Source: Hyphomicrobiales bacterium (GTDB lineage: Bacteria > Pseudomonadota > Alphaproteobacteria > Rhizobiales > Beijerinckiaceae). Taken from it: a stretch of 64,000 nt of DNA. The position numbers and the translations under genes are program-made. Every line of letters begins with the position of its first letter. Positions within the stretch are counted from its first letter, which is position 1. The DNA lies in NCBI GenBank assembly GCA_947455645.1, contig CANGPA010000001.1:43615-107614 (forward strand), given 5' to 3'. The notes below the pieces were generated by a model, which did no database searches, was not told where the DNA came from, and saw nothing but the letters and a program-made list of their open reading frames with translations. This document shows positions 20,641 to 29,965 of this stretch, one piece after another.

Positions 20641-21468
20641 ATGGACTCTCACGCCGATCTTGACCTGAAGACATCATTCAGCGTCGCGCGTCTCATGGCC
20701 GATCTTTTATCGGCCTTGCGCTTTTATTCGCGTCTTCCGGTTCCTACTTTCGGGTTCGAGGGTGATCCGCATCGCGTGCCGGATTTTCGCTCTTTGCCGC
20801 GCATTCTGCCTTTGGCGGGGTTTCTCATCGCTTTGCCTTCGGCTCTTATCCTTCTGCTTGCTGGCGGTGTGGGACTTTCGTCTTTGCCCCTTGCCGCGCT
20901 TGCGGTTGCAACCTTGGTCATCACCACAGGGGCAATGGCTGAAGATGGATTTTCAGATGTGGCTGATGGTTTCTTCGGCGGGTCGACAAAAGAGCGGCGC
21001 CTTGAAATTATGGTAGACAGTCGCGTCGGCGCTTTTGGCGTCTCAGCTTTGGTGCTCGCCCTCATCCTGCGTGTTGCATCGCTTGGCGCCTTGAATGATC
21101 ATCAGGGCCTGGTTGCGGCGTCTGCCTCATTGCTTGCGGCCGGTGTACTGTCGCGCGTTGCCGGCGTGCTGCCCTTGGTGTTTCTGCCGCCCGCGCGGCC
21201 TGGTGGCAAATCAGCAAGCGTCGGTCGCCCGGGCGTCATTGTCACAACGATTGCGGTTATTGGCGCGCTCAGCCTCGGCGCGCTTTGTCTCTTTATCGGG
21301 GGAGTTTCCCCACGCATGATATCTGTTGCCCTGCTGTTGGGCCTTGCCAGCGCGTTTCCGGTCATGGTTCTGGCGCAGGCCAAGATTGGTGGACAGACCG
21401 GCGATGTCGCAGGCGCCACACAACAGGTCGCGGAGATTGTGGTGCTCCTCGTGCTGTCTGTGGCATAG
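20641..21468 (+). CDS. cobS: adenosylcobinamide-GDP ribazoletransferase (cobalamin-5'-phosphate synthase)
   Basis: 275 residues from ATG 20641 (MDSHADLDL); an in-frame start at 20617 gives 283. CobS features: [14 protein letters not shown] at the start, the acidic motif [33 protein letters not shown] that binds metal and substrate, several membrane helices, and QIGGQTGD-like residues ([15 protein letters not shown]) near the end. It attaches alpha-ribazole to adenosylcobinamide-GDP in the last part of B12 synthesis. No other cob genes and no visible cobalamin riboswitch are nearby. Confidence 0.93.
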   Translation: MDSHADLDLKTSFSVARLMADLLSALRFYSRLPVPTFGFEGDPHRVPDFRSLPRILPLAGFLIALPSALILLLAGGVGLSSLPLAALAVATLVITTGAMAEDGFSDVADGFFGGSTKERRLEIMVDSRVGAFGVSALVLALILRVASLGALNDHQGLVAASASLLAAGVLSRVAGVLPLVFLPPARPGGKSASVGRPGVIVTTIAVIGALSLGALCLFIGGVSPRMISVALLLGLASAFPVMVLAQAKIGGQTGDVAGATQQVAEIVVLLVLSVA

Positions 21469-21494
21469 AATTTAGGTACACAGGAATTCAGGGT

Positions 21495-21719
21495 ATGAAC
21501 GTCTCCACCCCATGCGTTAAAATCTGCGTCATCGATACCGTCACCGGCTTTTGCATCGGGTGCGGCCGCACGGGTGCGGAGATCGCGCAATGGCCTTTCA
21601 CGCCCGAGGATGAGCGCGTCACGCTTATGGCCCAGTTACCCGAGCGCCTCAAAGGTATGACCAGCCGGGATGTCCGTGGCGGCCGTACACGCGAACGTGT
21701 CCGCAATCGCCAACGCTAA
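21495..21719 (+). CDS. DUF1289 family small cysteine protein
   Basis: 74 residues with the DUF1289 pattern: [28 protein letters not shown], where four cysteines probably bind a metal or iron-sulfur centre, followed by a basic tail. The family is common in proteobacteria and its function is not established. It starts 26 bp after cobS and probably shares its transcript. Confidence 0.88.
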   Translation: MNVSTPCVKICVIDTVTGFCIGCGRTGAEIAQWPFTPEDERVTLMAQLPERLKGMTSRDVRGGRTRERVRNRQR

Positions 21720-21747
21720 GCACTCAGAACTTTTTTCAATAAAGATT

Positions 21748-22584
21748 TTAAGCGACCGCGCTCCACAAGAAGCGCAAGACTACGATCATCAGAAAACAAC
21801 CAAAGGCGACTTCAAGTTTGCGCTTTGGCAAACGATGCGCGAGCTTCACGCCATAAGGTACGGTCAGCATACTGGTGGGAATGAACAACGCCACGCCGAT
21901 CAGCGACACGAAGCCAAGCGATAGAGGCGGCAATAGATCCATTTTGGGCCAACCCGCATAAACATAACCCAAAGCACCCGGTATCGAGATCAACACACCG
22001 AGGCCTGATGATGTTGCAACAGCCTGATGGATGGGGCGACGATAGAGCATCATATAGACATTGCAGAGCTGGCCGCCACCAATGCCCATCAATGAAGATA
22101 GAAAGCCGATCACAACACCATAGGCTTTCAACCATAGACCTTGAGGCATTTCGCTTTTGAGCGCCCAATTATCTTTGGCAAGCAACAGTCGAAAGCTCGT
22201 GTACGCCGCAATACCAGCGAAGAGTGTCTTGAAGAGAACAGGAGGTGCAATGCGTGCATCCAATGATCCGGCAATCACACCCAGAACTACGGGCAAGGCC
22301 CATGCTTTCAGAAGCTCCATATCAACAGCACCTTTCGCAAGATGCGCGCGAAAGGACCGAATGGATGTGGGTATGATGATCGCAAGAGAAGAGCCAATGG
22401 CAAGCGGCATGCGTACTTCTTCGGGCACGTTCAACACGCGGAACAGTTCATAAAGAACGGGCACGATGATAATACCGCCGCCAACACCGAAAATTCCGGC
22501 AAAGAATCCGGTTGCTGCTCCGGCAATCAAGAGACTGACCGCGAGAAAAGCCAGCGTCTCATAACTCAATCCACTCAACATCAA
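21748..22584 (-). CDS. TauE/SafE-family membrane permease
   Basis: 278 residues with about eight membrane helices in two repeats. The signatures GFFAGIFGVGGGIIIVPVL and, in the second half, GFLSSLMGIGGGQL are the duplicated glycine motifs of the TauE/SafE (DUF81) family, which exports sulfite, sulfoacetate or other organic anions. The substrate is unknown. It follows dusA by 15 bp on the same strand and may be co-transcribed with it. Confidence 0.9.
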   Translation of the reverse strand: MMLSGLSYETLAFLAVSLLIAGAATGFFAGIFGVGGGIIIVPVLYELFRVLNVPEEVRMPLAIGSSLAIIIPTSIRSFRAHLAKGAVDMELLKAWALPVVLGVIAGSLDARIAPPVLFKTLFAGIAAYTSFRLLLAKDNWALKSEMPQGLWLKAYGVVIGFLSSLMGIGGGQLCNVYMMLYRRPIHQAVATSSGLGVLISIPGALGYVYAGWPKMDLLPPLSLGFVSLIGVALFIPTSMLTVPYGVKLAHRLPKRKLEVAFGCFLMIVVLRFLWSAVA

Positions 22585-22599
22585 CTTATTCCCTTGTCC

Positions 22600-23601
22600 T
22601 CACGCCGCGCGGTGAGCCTCACGTGAGACATGCGCCATTGCAGCTTTCAATACATCTAATCCTGCGTCCCGCTTTACCCCTTCCGTCGCAAGGTGTCGAC
22701 GATAGGCGCGTGCGCCCGGTCGGCCTTGGAACAAGCCCAGCAGGTGTCTTGTCATGGCATGGAGCGGAGTGCCATCAGCCAAACACTTTTCGATGTAAGG
22801 GAAATAAGCCTCCAACGCCGCAAAACCGTCTTCAACCGGCGCCGCCTCATTAAAAAGCAAAGAATCGACACTCAGTAAAAGCTCAGGATTATGATAGGCA
22901 GCACGCCCCAACATCACACCGTCAACATGGGCAAGATGTGATGTCATGGCTTCAAACGTTTCGATCCCGCCATTGATCGCAATCGGATAAACACCCAGTC
23001 TTTGTTTCAAACGATAGACGCGATCATAATCAAGCGGTGGAATCTCTCGATTTTCCTTAGGCGATAATCCTTTGAGCCAAGCCTTGCGAGCGTGAACGGT
23101 AAGCGCTGCACAACCCGCTGCGACAACGGCATCGGCAAGGCGATCCAACGCTTCTTCCGGATCTTGATCGTCCACACCGATGCGGCACTTCACAGAAACA
23201 GGAATGGAAACGGCTTGTGTCATTGCTGCAACACATTCGGCAACAAGCATCGGCGTTTGCATGAGGCATGCGCCGAAATTCCCACCTTGAACGCGATCTG
23301 ATGGGCAGCCAACATTCAAATTGATTTCATCATAACCATAAGACTCCGCAATACGCGCAGCCTCGGCCAATTGCTGCGGATCAGAGCCACCAAGCTGTAC
23401 CACAACGCGATGTTCGCTTTCGCTAAATCCAAGCAAGCGATCTCGTGCGCCATGAATGATTGCTGCTGAGGTTACCATCTCCGTATAGAGCGTTGCATGG
23501 CGCGTTAGGATACGATGAAACGCCCTGCAATGACGGTCACTCCAATCCATCATTGGTGCAACGGCAAAACGCAGGGATGATAAAGGTAGCTCTTTGCGCA
23601 T
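22600..23601 (-). CDS. dusA: tRNA-dihydrouridine(20/20a) synthase
   Basis: 333 residues, FMN TIM barrel. Visible motifs: APMMDWSDRHCRAFHR at the N-terminus, NLNVGCPSDRVQGGNFGACLM holding the catalytic cysteine, VKCRIGVDD, and AINGGIETF/VMLGRAAYHNP at the flavin phosphate site. The MDWSD..CR start separates DusA from DusB/C. It reduces uridine 20/20a in the tRNA D-loop. It is 5 bp downstream of the ABC transporter ATPase gene. Confidence 0.93.
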   Translation of the reverse strand: MRKELPLSSLRFAVAPMMDWSDRHCRAFHRILTRHATLYTEMVTSAAIIHGARDRLLGFSESEHRVVVQLGGSDPQQLAEAARIAESYGYDEINLNVGCPSDRVQGGNFGACLMQTPMLVAECVAAMTQAVSIPVSVKCRIGVDDQDPEEALDRLADAVVAAGCAALTVHARKAWLKGLSPKENREIPPLDYDRVYRLKQRLGVYPIAINGGIETFEAMTSHLAHVDGVMLGRAAYHNPELLLSVDSLLFNEAAPVEDGFAALEAYFPYIEKCLADGTPLHAMTRHLLGLFQGRPGARAYRRHLATEGVKRDAGLDVLKAAMAHVSREAHRAA

Positions 23602-23606
23602 GACGA

Positions 23607-25142
23607 TTATGTCCTCGCGCGCGTTAAAGCCGGCGCAGCATTTAGCATAGCGCGGGTCTTCGCATGCGCAGGTGCTGCAAGGACAGAAGCCATTGCACCG
23701 GCCTCAACAATGCGGCCTTGATCGAGGACGACAAGCCGATCGGCGATGCGTATGGCGGCGTTGAGATCATGGGTTATGAAAAGCATGGCGATGCCGTGCA
23801 TCGCACGAAGTTGATCGAGAAGCGAGAGGATTTGATCGCGGATTTCGAAATCAAGCGCAGAGATGGGCTCGTCCAAAATGAGGAGGCTCGGGCGCACAAT
23901 GATGGCGCGGGCAATGGCTGCGCGTTGTGCCTGTCCCCCGGAGAGTTGATGGGGAAAGCGGTCCAACAAGCTGAGATCAAGCCCCACCTCATTAGCGGCC
24001 TGTTTGATTCTGTTGTCTTCGGGTGCTGCGTTGGCGAGCGGTTCTGCGATGCTTTTGCCTATCGGCCAACGCGGATTGAGTGATCCTGTGGGATCTTGAA
24101 ACACCATTTGGACGCGACCAATGCGCTCCGGTTCGAACCAAGTGTGTGTTCCCCGATAAGCATGATCAAGACCAGCGAGAATTCTTGCAATGCTTGATTT
24201 TCCGGATCCGGATTCGCCAACAAGTGCGGTGATTTCGCCGGCATTAAGCGTGAGCGACACGTCATCAAGCGCGAGACGTTCCTCACGCTTTCGCAATAGT
24301 CCTTTTGTCCCAAGAGGGTAGGATTTTCTGATCGCTTGCATATGAACAATAGAATGATCGGGCGAGACAGCGCGATGTAACGAGGGTTTGTGCCCCATGG
24401 CAAAGAGTTGTTCGAGTTCGGGCGCAGTACCCGTCTTGAGCGGTAACGCCGCGATCTCCCGGATCTGCCCGTCGCGCATTAGCGCAACGCGATCGGCAAT
24501 TTGTGCAAGCGCGCTGAGATCGTGACTGATCAGAAGTATGCCCAGGCCTTCTTCGTTAACAAGACGACGCAAGAGCATGAGAATATCATGTTCAATCGTC
24601 ACATCGAGCGCGGTTGTTGGTTCATCGGCAATTAAAAGGCGCGGCTTTAATGCAAGCGCTGCCGCGATCATCGCACGTTGTCTCTGCCCGCCTGAGACTT
24701 CATGCGGATAACGATCAAAGGCATCAATATCCGTCGGAAAGCCGACACGGTTTAGCACGTGTCGGGCTTCATCACGCGCATCGCTTTTTGAAAGGGCTCC
24801 ACAAAGCTGAAGCGGCTCAGCAACATGATCGCCAAGCGTCATTAGGGGGTTAAAGGTTCCCGCAGGATCTTGAAAAATCAGCCCGATGTCTTGGCCGCGC
24901 CATTGAGCAAAACTGCGTTGATCATCAATCGATGTCGTGTGATCCTTGAAAACAAGAGATCCCTTTGCCTTTAAGTTCTTTGGTAAAAGACCTGCTAATG
25001 CACGCGCTGTTAGGGACTTCCCTGAACCTGAGGCGCCAATCAGCCCAAGAATTTCTCCCGGTTCAATCGTGAAAGAAACATCCGTCAAGATTGGACGTGA
25101 TGCGTCTTCAACACAGAGATGGGAGAGTGTGAGGATGCTCAT
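23607..25142 (-). CDS. fused dipeptide/oligopeptide ABC transporter ATPase (DppD-DppF type)
   Basis: 511 residues from ATG 25142; an upstream extension overlaps the permease. Two complete ABC modules: the first with Walker A GASGSGKSL, signature VSGGQRQRAM and Walker B LLIADEPTTALD; the second with GESGSGKSS, LSGGQAQRAA and LLILDEPISALD. This is the YejF/DppDF-like arrangement in which one gene powers both sites. It is downstream of two permease genes with a 4-bp gap. No substrate-binding protein is adjacent, so the binding partner must be encoded elsewhere. Confidence 0.93.
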   Translation of the reverse strand: MSILTLSHLCVEDASRPILTDVSFTIEPGEILGLIGASGSGKSLTARALAGLLPKNLKAKGSLVFKDHTTSIDDQRSFAQWRGQDIGLIFQDPAGTFNPLMTLGDHVAEPLQLCGALSKSDARDEARHVLNRVGFPTDIDAFDRYPHEVSGGQRQRAMIAAALALKPRLLIADEPTTALDVTIEHDILMLLRRLVNEEGLGILLISHDLSALAQIADRVALMRDGQIREIAALPLKTGTAPELEQLFAMGHKPSLHRAVSPDHSIVHMQAIRKSYPLGTKGLLRKREERLALDDVSLTLNAGEITALVGESGSGKSSIARILAGLDHAYRGTHTWFEPERIGRVQMVFQDPTGSLNPRWPIGKSIAEPLANAAPEDNRIKQAANEVGLDLSLLDRFPHQLSGGQAQRAAIARAIIVRPSLLILDEPISALDFEIRDQILSLLDQLRAMHGIAMLFITHDLNAAIRIADRLVVLDQGRIVEAGAMASVLAAPAHAKTRAMLNAAPALTRART

Positions 25143-25146
25143 CGCG

Positions 25147-25962
25147 TCATCCGTCGCGTCTTTTGGGATCGGCGAGATCAGACAAATAGTCACCGAGGCT
25201 CGTAAACATAAAAACGAACAGCGCAATAGCTACACCCGGAATGAGCGCAAGGCGCGGCGCAATCGCAATAAGCGTTTGTGCTTCATTCAACATCCGGCCC
25301 CAACTGGGTGTTGGGGGTGTCACACCAATGCCAACATAAGACAATCCCGCTTCCGCGAGAATTCCAAGACCAATCTGCGTTGAGATTTGTGCAAGCGCGA
25401 CGCTCGCGACCAATGGCAAAACATGGCTCATCGCGATCGTAAGATTACCTTTTCCAGCAAGGCGCGCTGCGCGGATAAAGTCTTTCGTCCAAATAGGTCG
25501 AGCGGCGCCATAAATTGTCCGCGCGAAAACCGGAATGTTGAACAAGCCAATCGCGAGACCTGCCGTCAAAATACCGGATCCAAAAAGCGTATGGATCAGA
25601 ATGGCCGTTACCAAAGCTGGGAATGCGAAAATAAAATCATTCAAGCGCAAAATTACTGTGCTCATGATGGATGTGCGCGCTGAGGCCAGGAGGCCAAGAG
25701 GCAGGCCAATGCTTGCGCCGATGATGACCGCCATCAATGCAACCGAGAGTGATGAAAGACATCCAAAAACAACCATAGAGAGAGAATCTCGTCCCAATTG
25801 GTCGGTGCCGAGCCAATGATTGTGAGAGGGCGGCGATAATCTTACATCAAGGCTTATTGCAAGGCCCCGATTAAGTATCTCAGATACCGTCGGGACGACC
25901 GCATATACCGCGATAAATACCGCAAGTAATAAGGCGGCGATCCATGCTGTGCGGGGCGTCAT
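25147..25962 (-). CDS. peptide-type ABC transporter permease (DppC-like)
   Basis: 271 residues with about six membrane helices, of the DppC/OppC type. After a first helix and a periplasmic loop with HNHWLGTDQLGRDSLS, a signature of this subfamily, the cytoplasmic EAA-like loop is AARLAGKGNLTIAMSHVLP. It overlaps the upstream permease stop/start by 4 bp. Confidence 0.92.
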   Translation of the reverse strand: MTPRTAWIAALLLAVFIAVYAVVPTVSEILNRGLAISLDVRLSPPSHNHWLGTDQLGRDSLSMVVFGCLSSLSVALMAVIIGASIGLPLGLLASARTSIMSTVILRLNDFIFAFPALVTAILIHTLFGSGILTAGLAIGLFNIPVFARTIYGAARPIWTKDFIRAARLAGKGNLTIAMSHVLPLVASVALAQISTQIGLGILAEAGLSYVGIGVTPPTPSWGRMLNEAQTLIAIAPRLALIPGVAIALFVFMFTSLGDYLSDLADPKRRDG

Positions 25963-26921
25963 GGGAGGGCCTCGCCGCGACGTCTCAAGCGCGGATCAAT
26001 CAATGTTGCCGCAAGGTCAACCACGGAATTGATCAGGATGACGCTGCCGACGAGCAGCATCGCGACGCCCTTCACAACCGGCATATCTCTTTGATTTATC
26101 GCCTGAAAAATCAGTCGTCCGAGTCCGGGAAGGGAGAAGCCGGTCTCCACAATCACCGTGCCCGCGATCAGAAACGCGCATTGCAAACCCATGACCGAAA
26201 GGACGGGCAGCATCGCATTGGGCAAAATATGACGCAGTAGGATGGCTTGATCAGAGAGGCCCCGCGCCCGCGCACCAAGAACGAAGTTTTCTTGAGATTT
26301 ATCAATAACTTCCGCTCTCACAATCCGCGCCAGAATCGCCGCTTGCGGAACCGCCAGCGCCACCATCGGAAGCAGGAGCGACCGCACCGCCGGCCACACT
26401 CCTGCCCCCCATCCCGGGAAGCCGCCGGCCGGCAACCAATGGAGCGATACGGCGAAGATCAAGACCAACACAATGGCAAGCCAAATATTTGGAATCGCTA
26501 GGGAAATTTGCATACCGGTGCGGATGATCCGATCCGTGGCAGCGTCCTTTTTCAATCCCGCCAGCGCCCCGAATGGGATCGCAATCAGGGCTGTTAAAAT
26601 TAGGGAAAAAGCCGCCAGCGGCAGGCTAATCGGCAACCGTTCTGCAATCAGGGTCAGCACCGGCGTCGCATAGGTCATGCTTGTCCCGAAATCGAGTCTT
26701 ACGAGACCCGATGCCCACGAAAAATACTGAATAATCAGAGGTTTATCTAACCCAAGCTGATGCCTCAACGCGTTCAGCGTATCGGGCCGGGCATCGGTGC
26801 CGAGCATCAATGTCGCCGGGTCGCCCGGCAACACATCGACCACCAAAAAGATCACGATGCTGGCCAGTACAAAAAACCCAAAAAGACCGATAAGTCTTTG
26901 ACTTAAAACGCGGATCAGCAT
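25959..26921 (-). CDS. peptide-type ABC transporter permease (DppB-like)
   Basis: 320 residues with about six membrane helices, DppB/OppB type: the N-terminal RLIGLFGFFVLASIVIFLVVDVLPGDPA and the EAA-like loop ARARGLSDQAILLRHILPNAM are typical. It is the first gene of the minus-strand transporter operon, followed by the DppC-like and ATPase genes. No binding-protein gene precedes it; the upstream neighbour is a Nudix hydrolase. Confidence 0.92.
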   Translation of the reverse strand: MLIRVLSQRLIGLFGFFVLASIVIFLVVDVLPGDPATLMLGTDARPDTLNALRHQLGLDKPLIIQYFSWASGLVRLDFGTSMTYATPVLTLIAERLPISLPLAAFSLILTALIAIPFGALAGLKKDAATDRIIRTGMQISLAIPNIWLAIVLVLIFAVSLHWLPAGGFPGWGAGVWPAVRSLLLPMVALAVPQAAILARIVRAEVIDKSQENFVLGARARGLSDQAILLRHILPNAMLPVLSVMGLQCAFLIAGTVIVETGFSLPGLGRLIFQAINQRDMPVVKGVAMLLVGSVILINSVVDLAATLIDPRLRRRGEALP

Positions 26922-26989
26922 GGCGCGGGGCGATCTGTGTCTGGGGGGTGGCCGGTCTTACCTCCATTCAGGCGACCCGCGGCGCGCTG

Positions 26990-27493
26990 TCAAGGCTTTG
27001 ATTCAACGAGCGTTTTTCTGGCCAGATCAATGAGTGTTTTTAGGCCCGGCTCGACGATCGCCTCTTCGGCATCCTCAAAACTGAATCGCTCGACCCGCCG
27101 CAGGCCTTTTTCTTTATAATCAATGGCTTGCGACTCCACCCGCATGAGAAAGACGTCGACCCGCGCCAATTCCCAATGTCCGGACCGCCTTTTCCAAAAG
27201 ACGTAGGACCCGAGCGGCTTCTGATCCATTTCACCAAGCAATCCACCCTCTTCGAAGGCCTCTTCGGCAGCCGATTTGATGGGACCTAAGTCTTTGATTG
27301 GATTGCCTTTTGGGATCGACCATCGCCCTGAGTCCCGGGTTGTTATCAATATAACGCGCCAGTTGCCATGCGCATCTTGCTCAACCGGAAGTGCTCCGAC
27401 CTGTTTGATGGTCGAAGGGTCGAGATCCTCATCCCGCGTGCTGGTTGCGCCCATTTTTCTATCCGAATCCAATTCGGCCTCCCGGTCAACCAA
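26990..27493 (-). CDS. Nudix hydrolase, DIPP/MutT-like
   Basis: 167 residues. The central segment WSIPKGNPIKDLGPIKSAA followed by EEAFEEGGLLG aligns with the Nudix box (GX5EX7REUXEEXGU), but leucine and glutamate stand where the usual first Glu and the Arg are found; the catalytic EE pair is kept. WSIPKG and the following order resemble diphosphoinositol-polyphosphate or Ap4A-type Nudix enzymes. It would cleave a nucleoside-diphosphate-linked metabolite; the substrate is unknown. Confidence 0.8.
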   Translation of the reverse strand: MVDREAELDSDRKMGATSTRDEDLDPSTIKQVGALPVEQDAHGNWRVILITTRDSGRWSIPKGNPIKDLGPIKSAAEEAFEEGGLLGEMDQKPLGSYVFWKRRSGHWELARVDVFLMRVESQAIDYKEKGLRRVERFSFEDAEEAIVEPGLKTLIDLARKTLVESKP

Positions 27494-27664
27494 TCCCCTG
27501 AGCTATTTTGCACCTTTCGGATGAATGGATGCCTTGATGCAACCGCGATAACACAACATAATGAGTACGAAAGTCTGGTATTTGCAGTCATAAAAGCAGG
27601 CACTTGCGATACTGAATCATACCTCTACGATAAGCGATGATGTCAGTATTCAATGGGGGGATGG

Positions 27665-28333
27665 GTGACGGATTTCCGGGTTCTGATTGCCGACGACCAT
27701 CCGATGGTTCGCGGCGCACTCCGTGAGGCGGTCAAAATCATTTTGCCCTCTGCCGTCATTGTCGAGGCCGGTTCGTTTGACGAATTGGTGGGGGCCTTTG
27801 CCGGTGGGAAAGACATTGATCTCGTCCTTCTCGATTTGGCGATGCCCGGCGTCCAAGGTTTTTCAGGGTTATTATATTTGAGGGCGTCCCATCCGCAGTC
27901 CCCCGTTGCGGTTGTCTCAGGCAATGAGGATCGCACGGTCATTCGACGTTGTATTGAAATGGGCGCGTCCGCCTATCTGCCAAAATCACTTGATCCGAAA
28001 TCCATGCAGACGGCCATCAAAGCTGTTCTTGATGGGGCCACTTGGACACCTGATGATGTTGATCTTTCCGCGTCTCCCGATCAGGAGACGAGCGATATGG
28101 TTCGGCGGCTTGCGAGTTTGACGCCGCAACAGGTGCGTGTGCTGATGATGTTGTCAGGCGGATTACTCAACAAGCAGATCGCTTATGAATTATCCGTTTC
28201 AGAAGCGACGGTGAAAGCGCATGTGTCGGCTATTTTGCAGAAACTTGATGTCGATAGTCGCACACAGGCGGTTATTGCCGCATCAAAAATAGCAACCGGC
28301 CAATGGGCGGGCGTGTCGCAAGCTTCAACTTAG
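27665..28333 (+). CDS. LuxR-family two-component response regulator
   Basis: I favour GTG 27665 (222 residues) because a GGGGGGATGG ribosome binding site sits immediately upstream; ATG 27653 in frame is the alternative. The receiver domain has the acidic pocket (ADDHP), phospho-acceptor Asp in LVLLDLAMPGVQG, VVSG and the lysine in YLPKS. The C-terminal NarL/LuxR helix-turn-helix spans LTPQQVRVLMMLSGGLLNKQIAYELSVSEATVKAHVSAILQ (quoted by its ends: LTPQQVRVL to HVSAILQ). No histidine kinase is adjacent, so it is an orphan regulator here. Confidence 0.9.
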   Translation: MTDFRVLIADDHPMVRGALREAVKIILPSAVIVEAGSFDELVGAFAGGKDIDLVLLDLAMPGVQGFSGLLYLRASHPQSPVAVVSGNEDRTVIRRCIEMGASAYLPKSLDPKSMQTAIKAVLDGATWTPDDVDLSASPDQETSDMVRRLASLTPQQVRVLMMLSGGLLNKQIAYELSVSEATVKAHVSAILQKLDVDSRTQAVIAASKIATGQWAGVSQAST

Positions 28334-28376
28334 AATGACAGGGTAATCGTTCCGGTCGGATTGCGGCAATTCAAAT

Positions 28377-29474
28377 TCATGTGAACGTATCGATGGGCCA
28401 ATTTTGCCAATCCGGTACCGCACGTCCGACAAGATCCATGGGCGATGAGAGATTGTCTTTTTCTAGCCGCTCTATGAGTCCCTTTTTGATGTCATCAATC
28501 AATTTCGGGCCGTGATACACAAGGCTCGTATAGAATTGGATCAGGCTGGCACCAGCTTCAATTTTACCAATCGCTGTGCGGGCTGAATCAATTCCACCAA
28601 CACCAATGAGCGGAAAAGCCTTGTCAGCCCGTATATAGGCTTCCGATAGCATTTTCGTAGAAAGCGGATAAAGCGGCTTACCTGACAAGCCGCCAGATTC
28701 AAGGCGCATTCGCTTGTCATGAAGCGTACGCGGCCGTTTGATGGTTGTGTTGGATACGATCAATCCATCGATGCCTCGTTTACGCGCAACATCAACAATA
28801 TCATCGAGTTCTTGAAGCGATAGGTCTGGGGCAATTTTGAGAAAGAGTGGACGCTTTTGACTGTCCCGACTGGCTTCATCGCGTTCGTGAATGGTCCAAG
28901 CGAGAAGATCGTCTAGCACTTCGCGATTTTGCATTGTTCGCAAGCCCGGCGTGTTAGGCGATGAGATGTTTACGGTGAAGTAGGATGCAATTTTTGAAAA
29001 TGCACGAATACCTTTCACGTAATCACTAACACGATCAGTCGACTCTTTATTCGCGCCGACATTTACGCCGACAATGCCTGGATTTTGTTCTCGCATGGCC
29101 AAGCGTTTGAGCATGGCCTCATGGCCATCATTATTGAATCCAAATCGGTTAATGACCGCTTGGTCCATGGGCAGTCGGAAAAGACGTGGCTTTGCATTGC
29201 CCTTTTGTGCGAGAGGCGTGACCGTACCCACTTCTACAAATCCAAATCCAAATCCGAGCATCGCATCGGGCACTTCGGCGTTTTTATCAAAACCCGCAGC
29301 TAAACCGATGGGGTTTGAAAACTTTAATCCGCATAGGGAAATCGCAAGTCTTGGATCGTCTTGTGCTATTTTTTTTGGGCCAAATTTCTTTAAGGCTTCA
29401 ATCGTGAGCGTATGCGCTTTCTCAGGGTCCAAACGATGAAGAAGCGGTCTCGCAATTTGAAATAGGCTCTTCAT
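28377..29474 (-). CDS. pyrD: dihydroorotate dehydrogenase (quinone)
   Basis: 365 residues of the class 2, membrane-associated type, with an N-terminal amphipathic helix (MKSLFQIARPLLHRLDPEKAH). FMN and substrate motifs: NPIGLAAGFDKNAE, FGFVEVGTVTP, VNISSPNTPGLR, and GVGGIDSARTA near the end. It oxidises dihydroorotate to orotate and passes electrons to quinone. Its start overlaps the stop of the DUF952 gene by 4 bp. Confidence 0.95.
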   Translation of the reverse strand: MKSLFQIARPLLHRLDPEKAHTLTIEALKKFGPKKIAQDDPRLAISLCGLKFSNPIGLAAGFDKNAEVPDAMLGFGFGFVEVGTVTPLAQKGNAKPRLFRLPMDQAVINRFGFNNDGHEAMLKRLAMREQNPGIVGVNVGANKESTDRVSDYVKGIRAFSKIASYFTVNISSPNTPGLRTMQNREVLDDLLAWTIHERDEASRDSQKRPLFLKIAPDLSLQELDDIVDVARKRGIDGLIVSNTTIKRPRTLHDKRMRLESGGLSGKPLYPLSTKMLSEAYIRADKAFPLIGVGGIDSARTAIGKIEAGASLIQFYTSLVYHGPKLIDDIKKGLIERLEKDNLSSPMDLVGRAVPDWQNWPIDTFT

Positions 29475-29812
29475 GGCAATAATCCCGTGAAATCATGTGT
29501 GCCGTCCGCATTCATCGGTAAGTTGATTGCTGATCGAACAAGTTTAACGTCAAGTGTATCGTAGAGGTGTGGGAATAAATCGCCATTGCGAGACGGTTCA
29601 TAGTGCAACCCGTCACCCAATTCTTGATCCTCAATCGTCAGCAAAACAAGATGTGCCTGCCCCTGAAAATGCTTGCGGACAGTTTCCTCGACCTGTGCCG
29701 CGGTTGAGAAATGAATGAACCCATCCGCGATATCCACCGGTGCACCAACAAATACGCCGTGCTTCAGGGCTTCTGCCCAAAGTGTTTGGGAAACAATTTT
29801 ATAAATGAACAT
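29471..29812 (-). CDS. DUF952 family protein
   Basis: 113 residues. The sequence IYKIVSQTLWAEA, DGFIHFSTAAQVEETVRKHF and FPHLYDTLDV is characteristic of DUF952, small proteins often next to pyrD in alphaproteobacteria; the fold is thought to be ADP-ribosyltransferase-like but no activity is established. It is translationally coupled to pyrD by a 4-bp overlap. Confidence 0.88.
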   Translation of the reverse strand: MFIYKIVSQTLWAEALKHGVFVGAPVDIADGFIHFSTAAQVEETVRKHFQGQAHLVLLTIEDQELGDGLHYEPSRNGDLFPHLYDTLDVKLVRSAINLPMNADGTHDFTGLLP

Positions 29813-29965
29813 GTGCCGATTGATCCTACGGAGCTCAGACTAGGGGGCTAAGGGGGCGGGGGGCAAGAAAGCTTCAGAGGGTGTCAACAAGCCTCTTGCC
29901 AAGAAGAAGAAAATAAACCTATATTATCTCGATTTCCTGATAAAGTTCTTTTTTGGGGGCATTCC

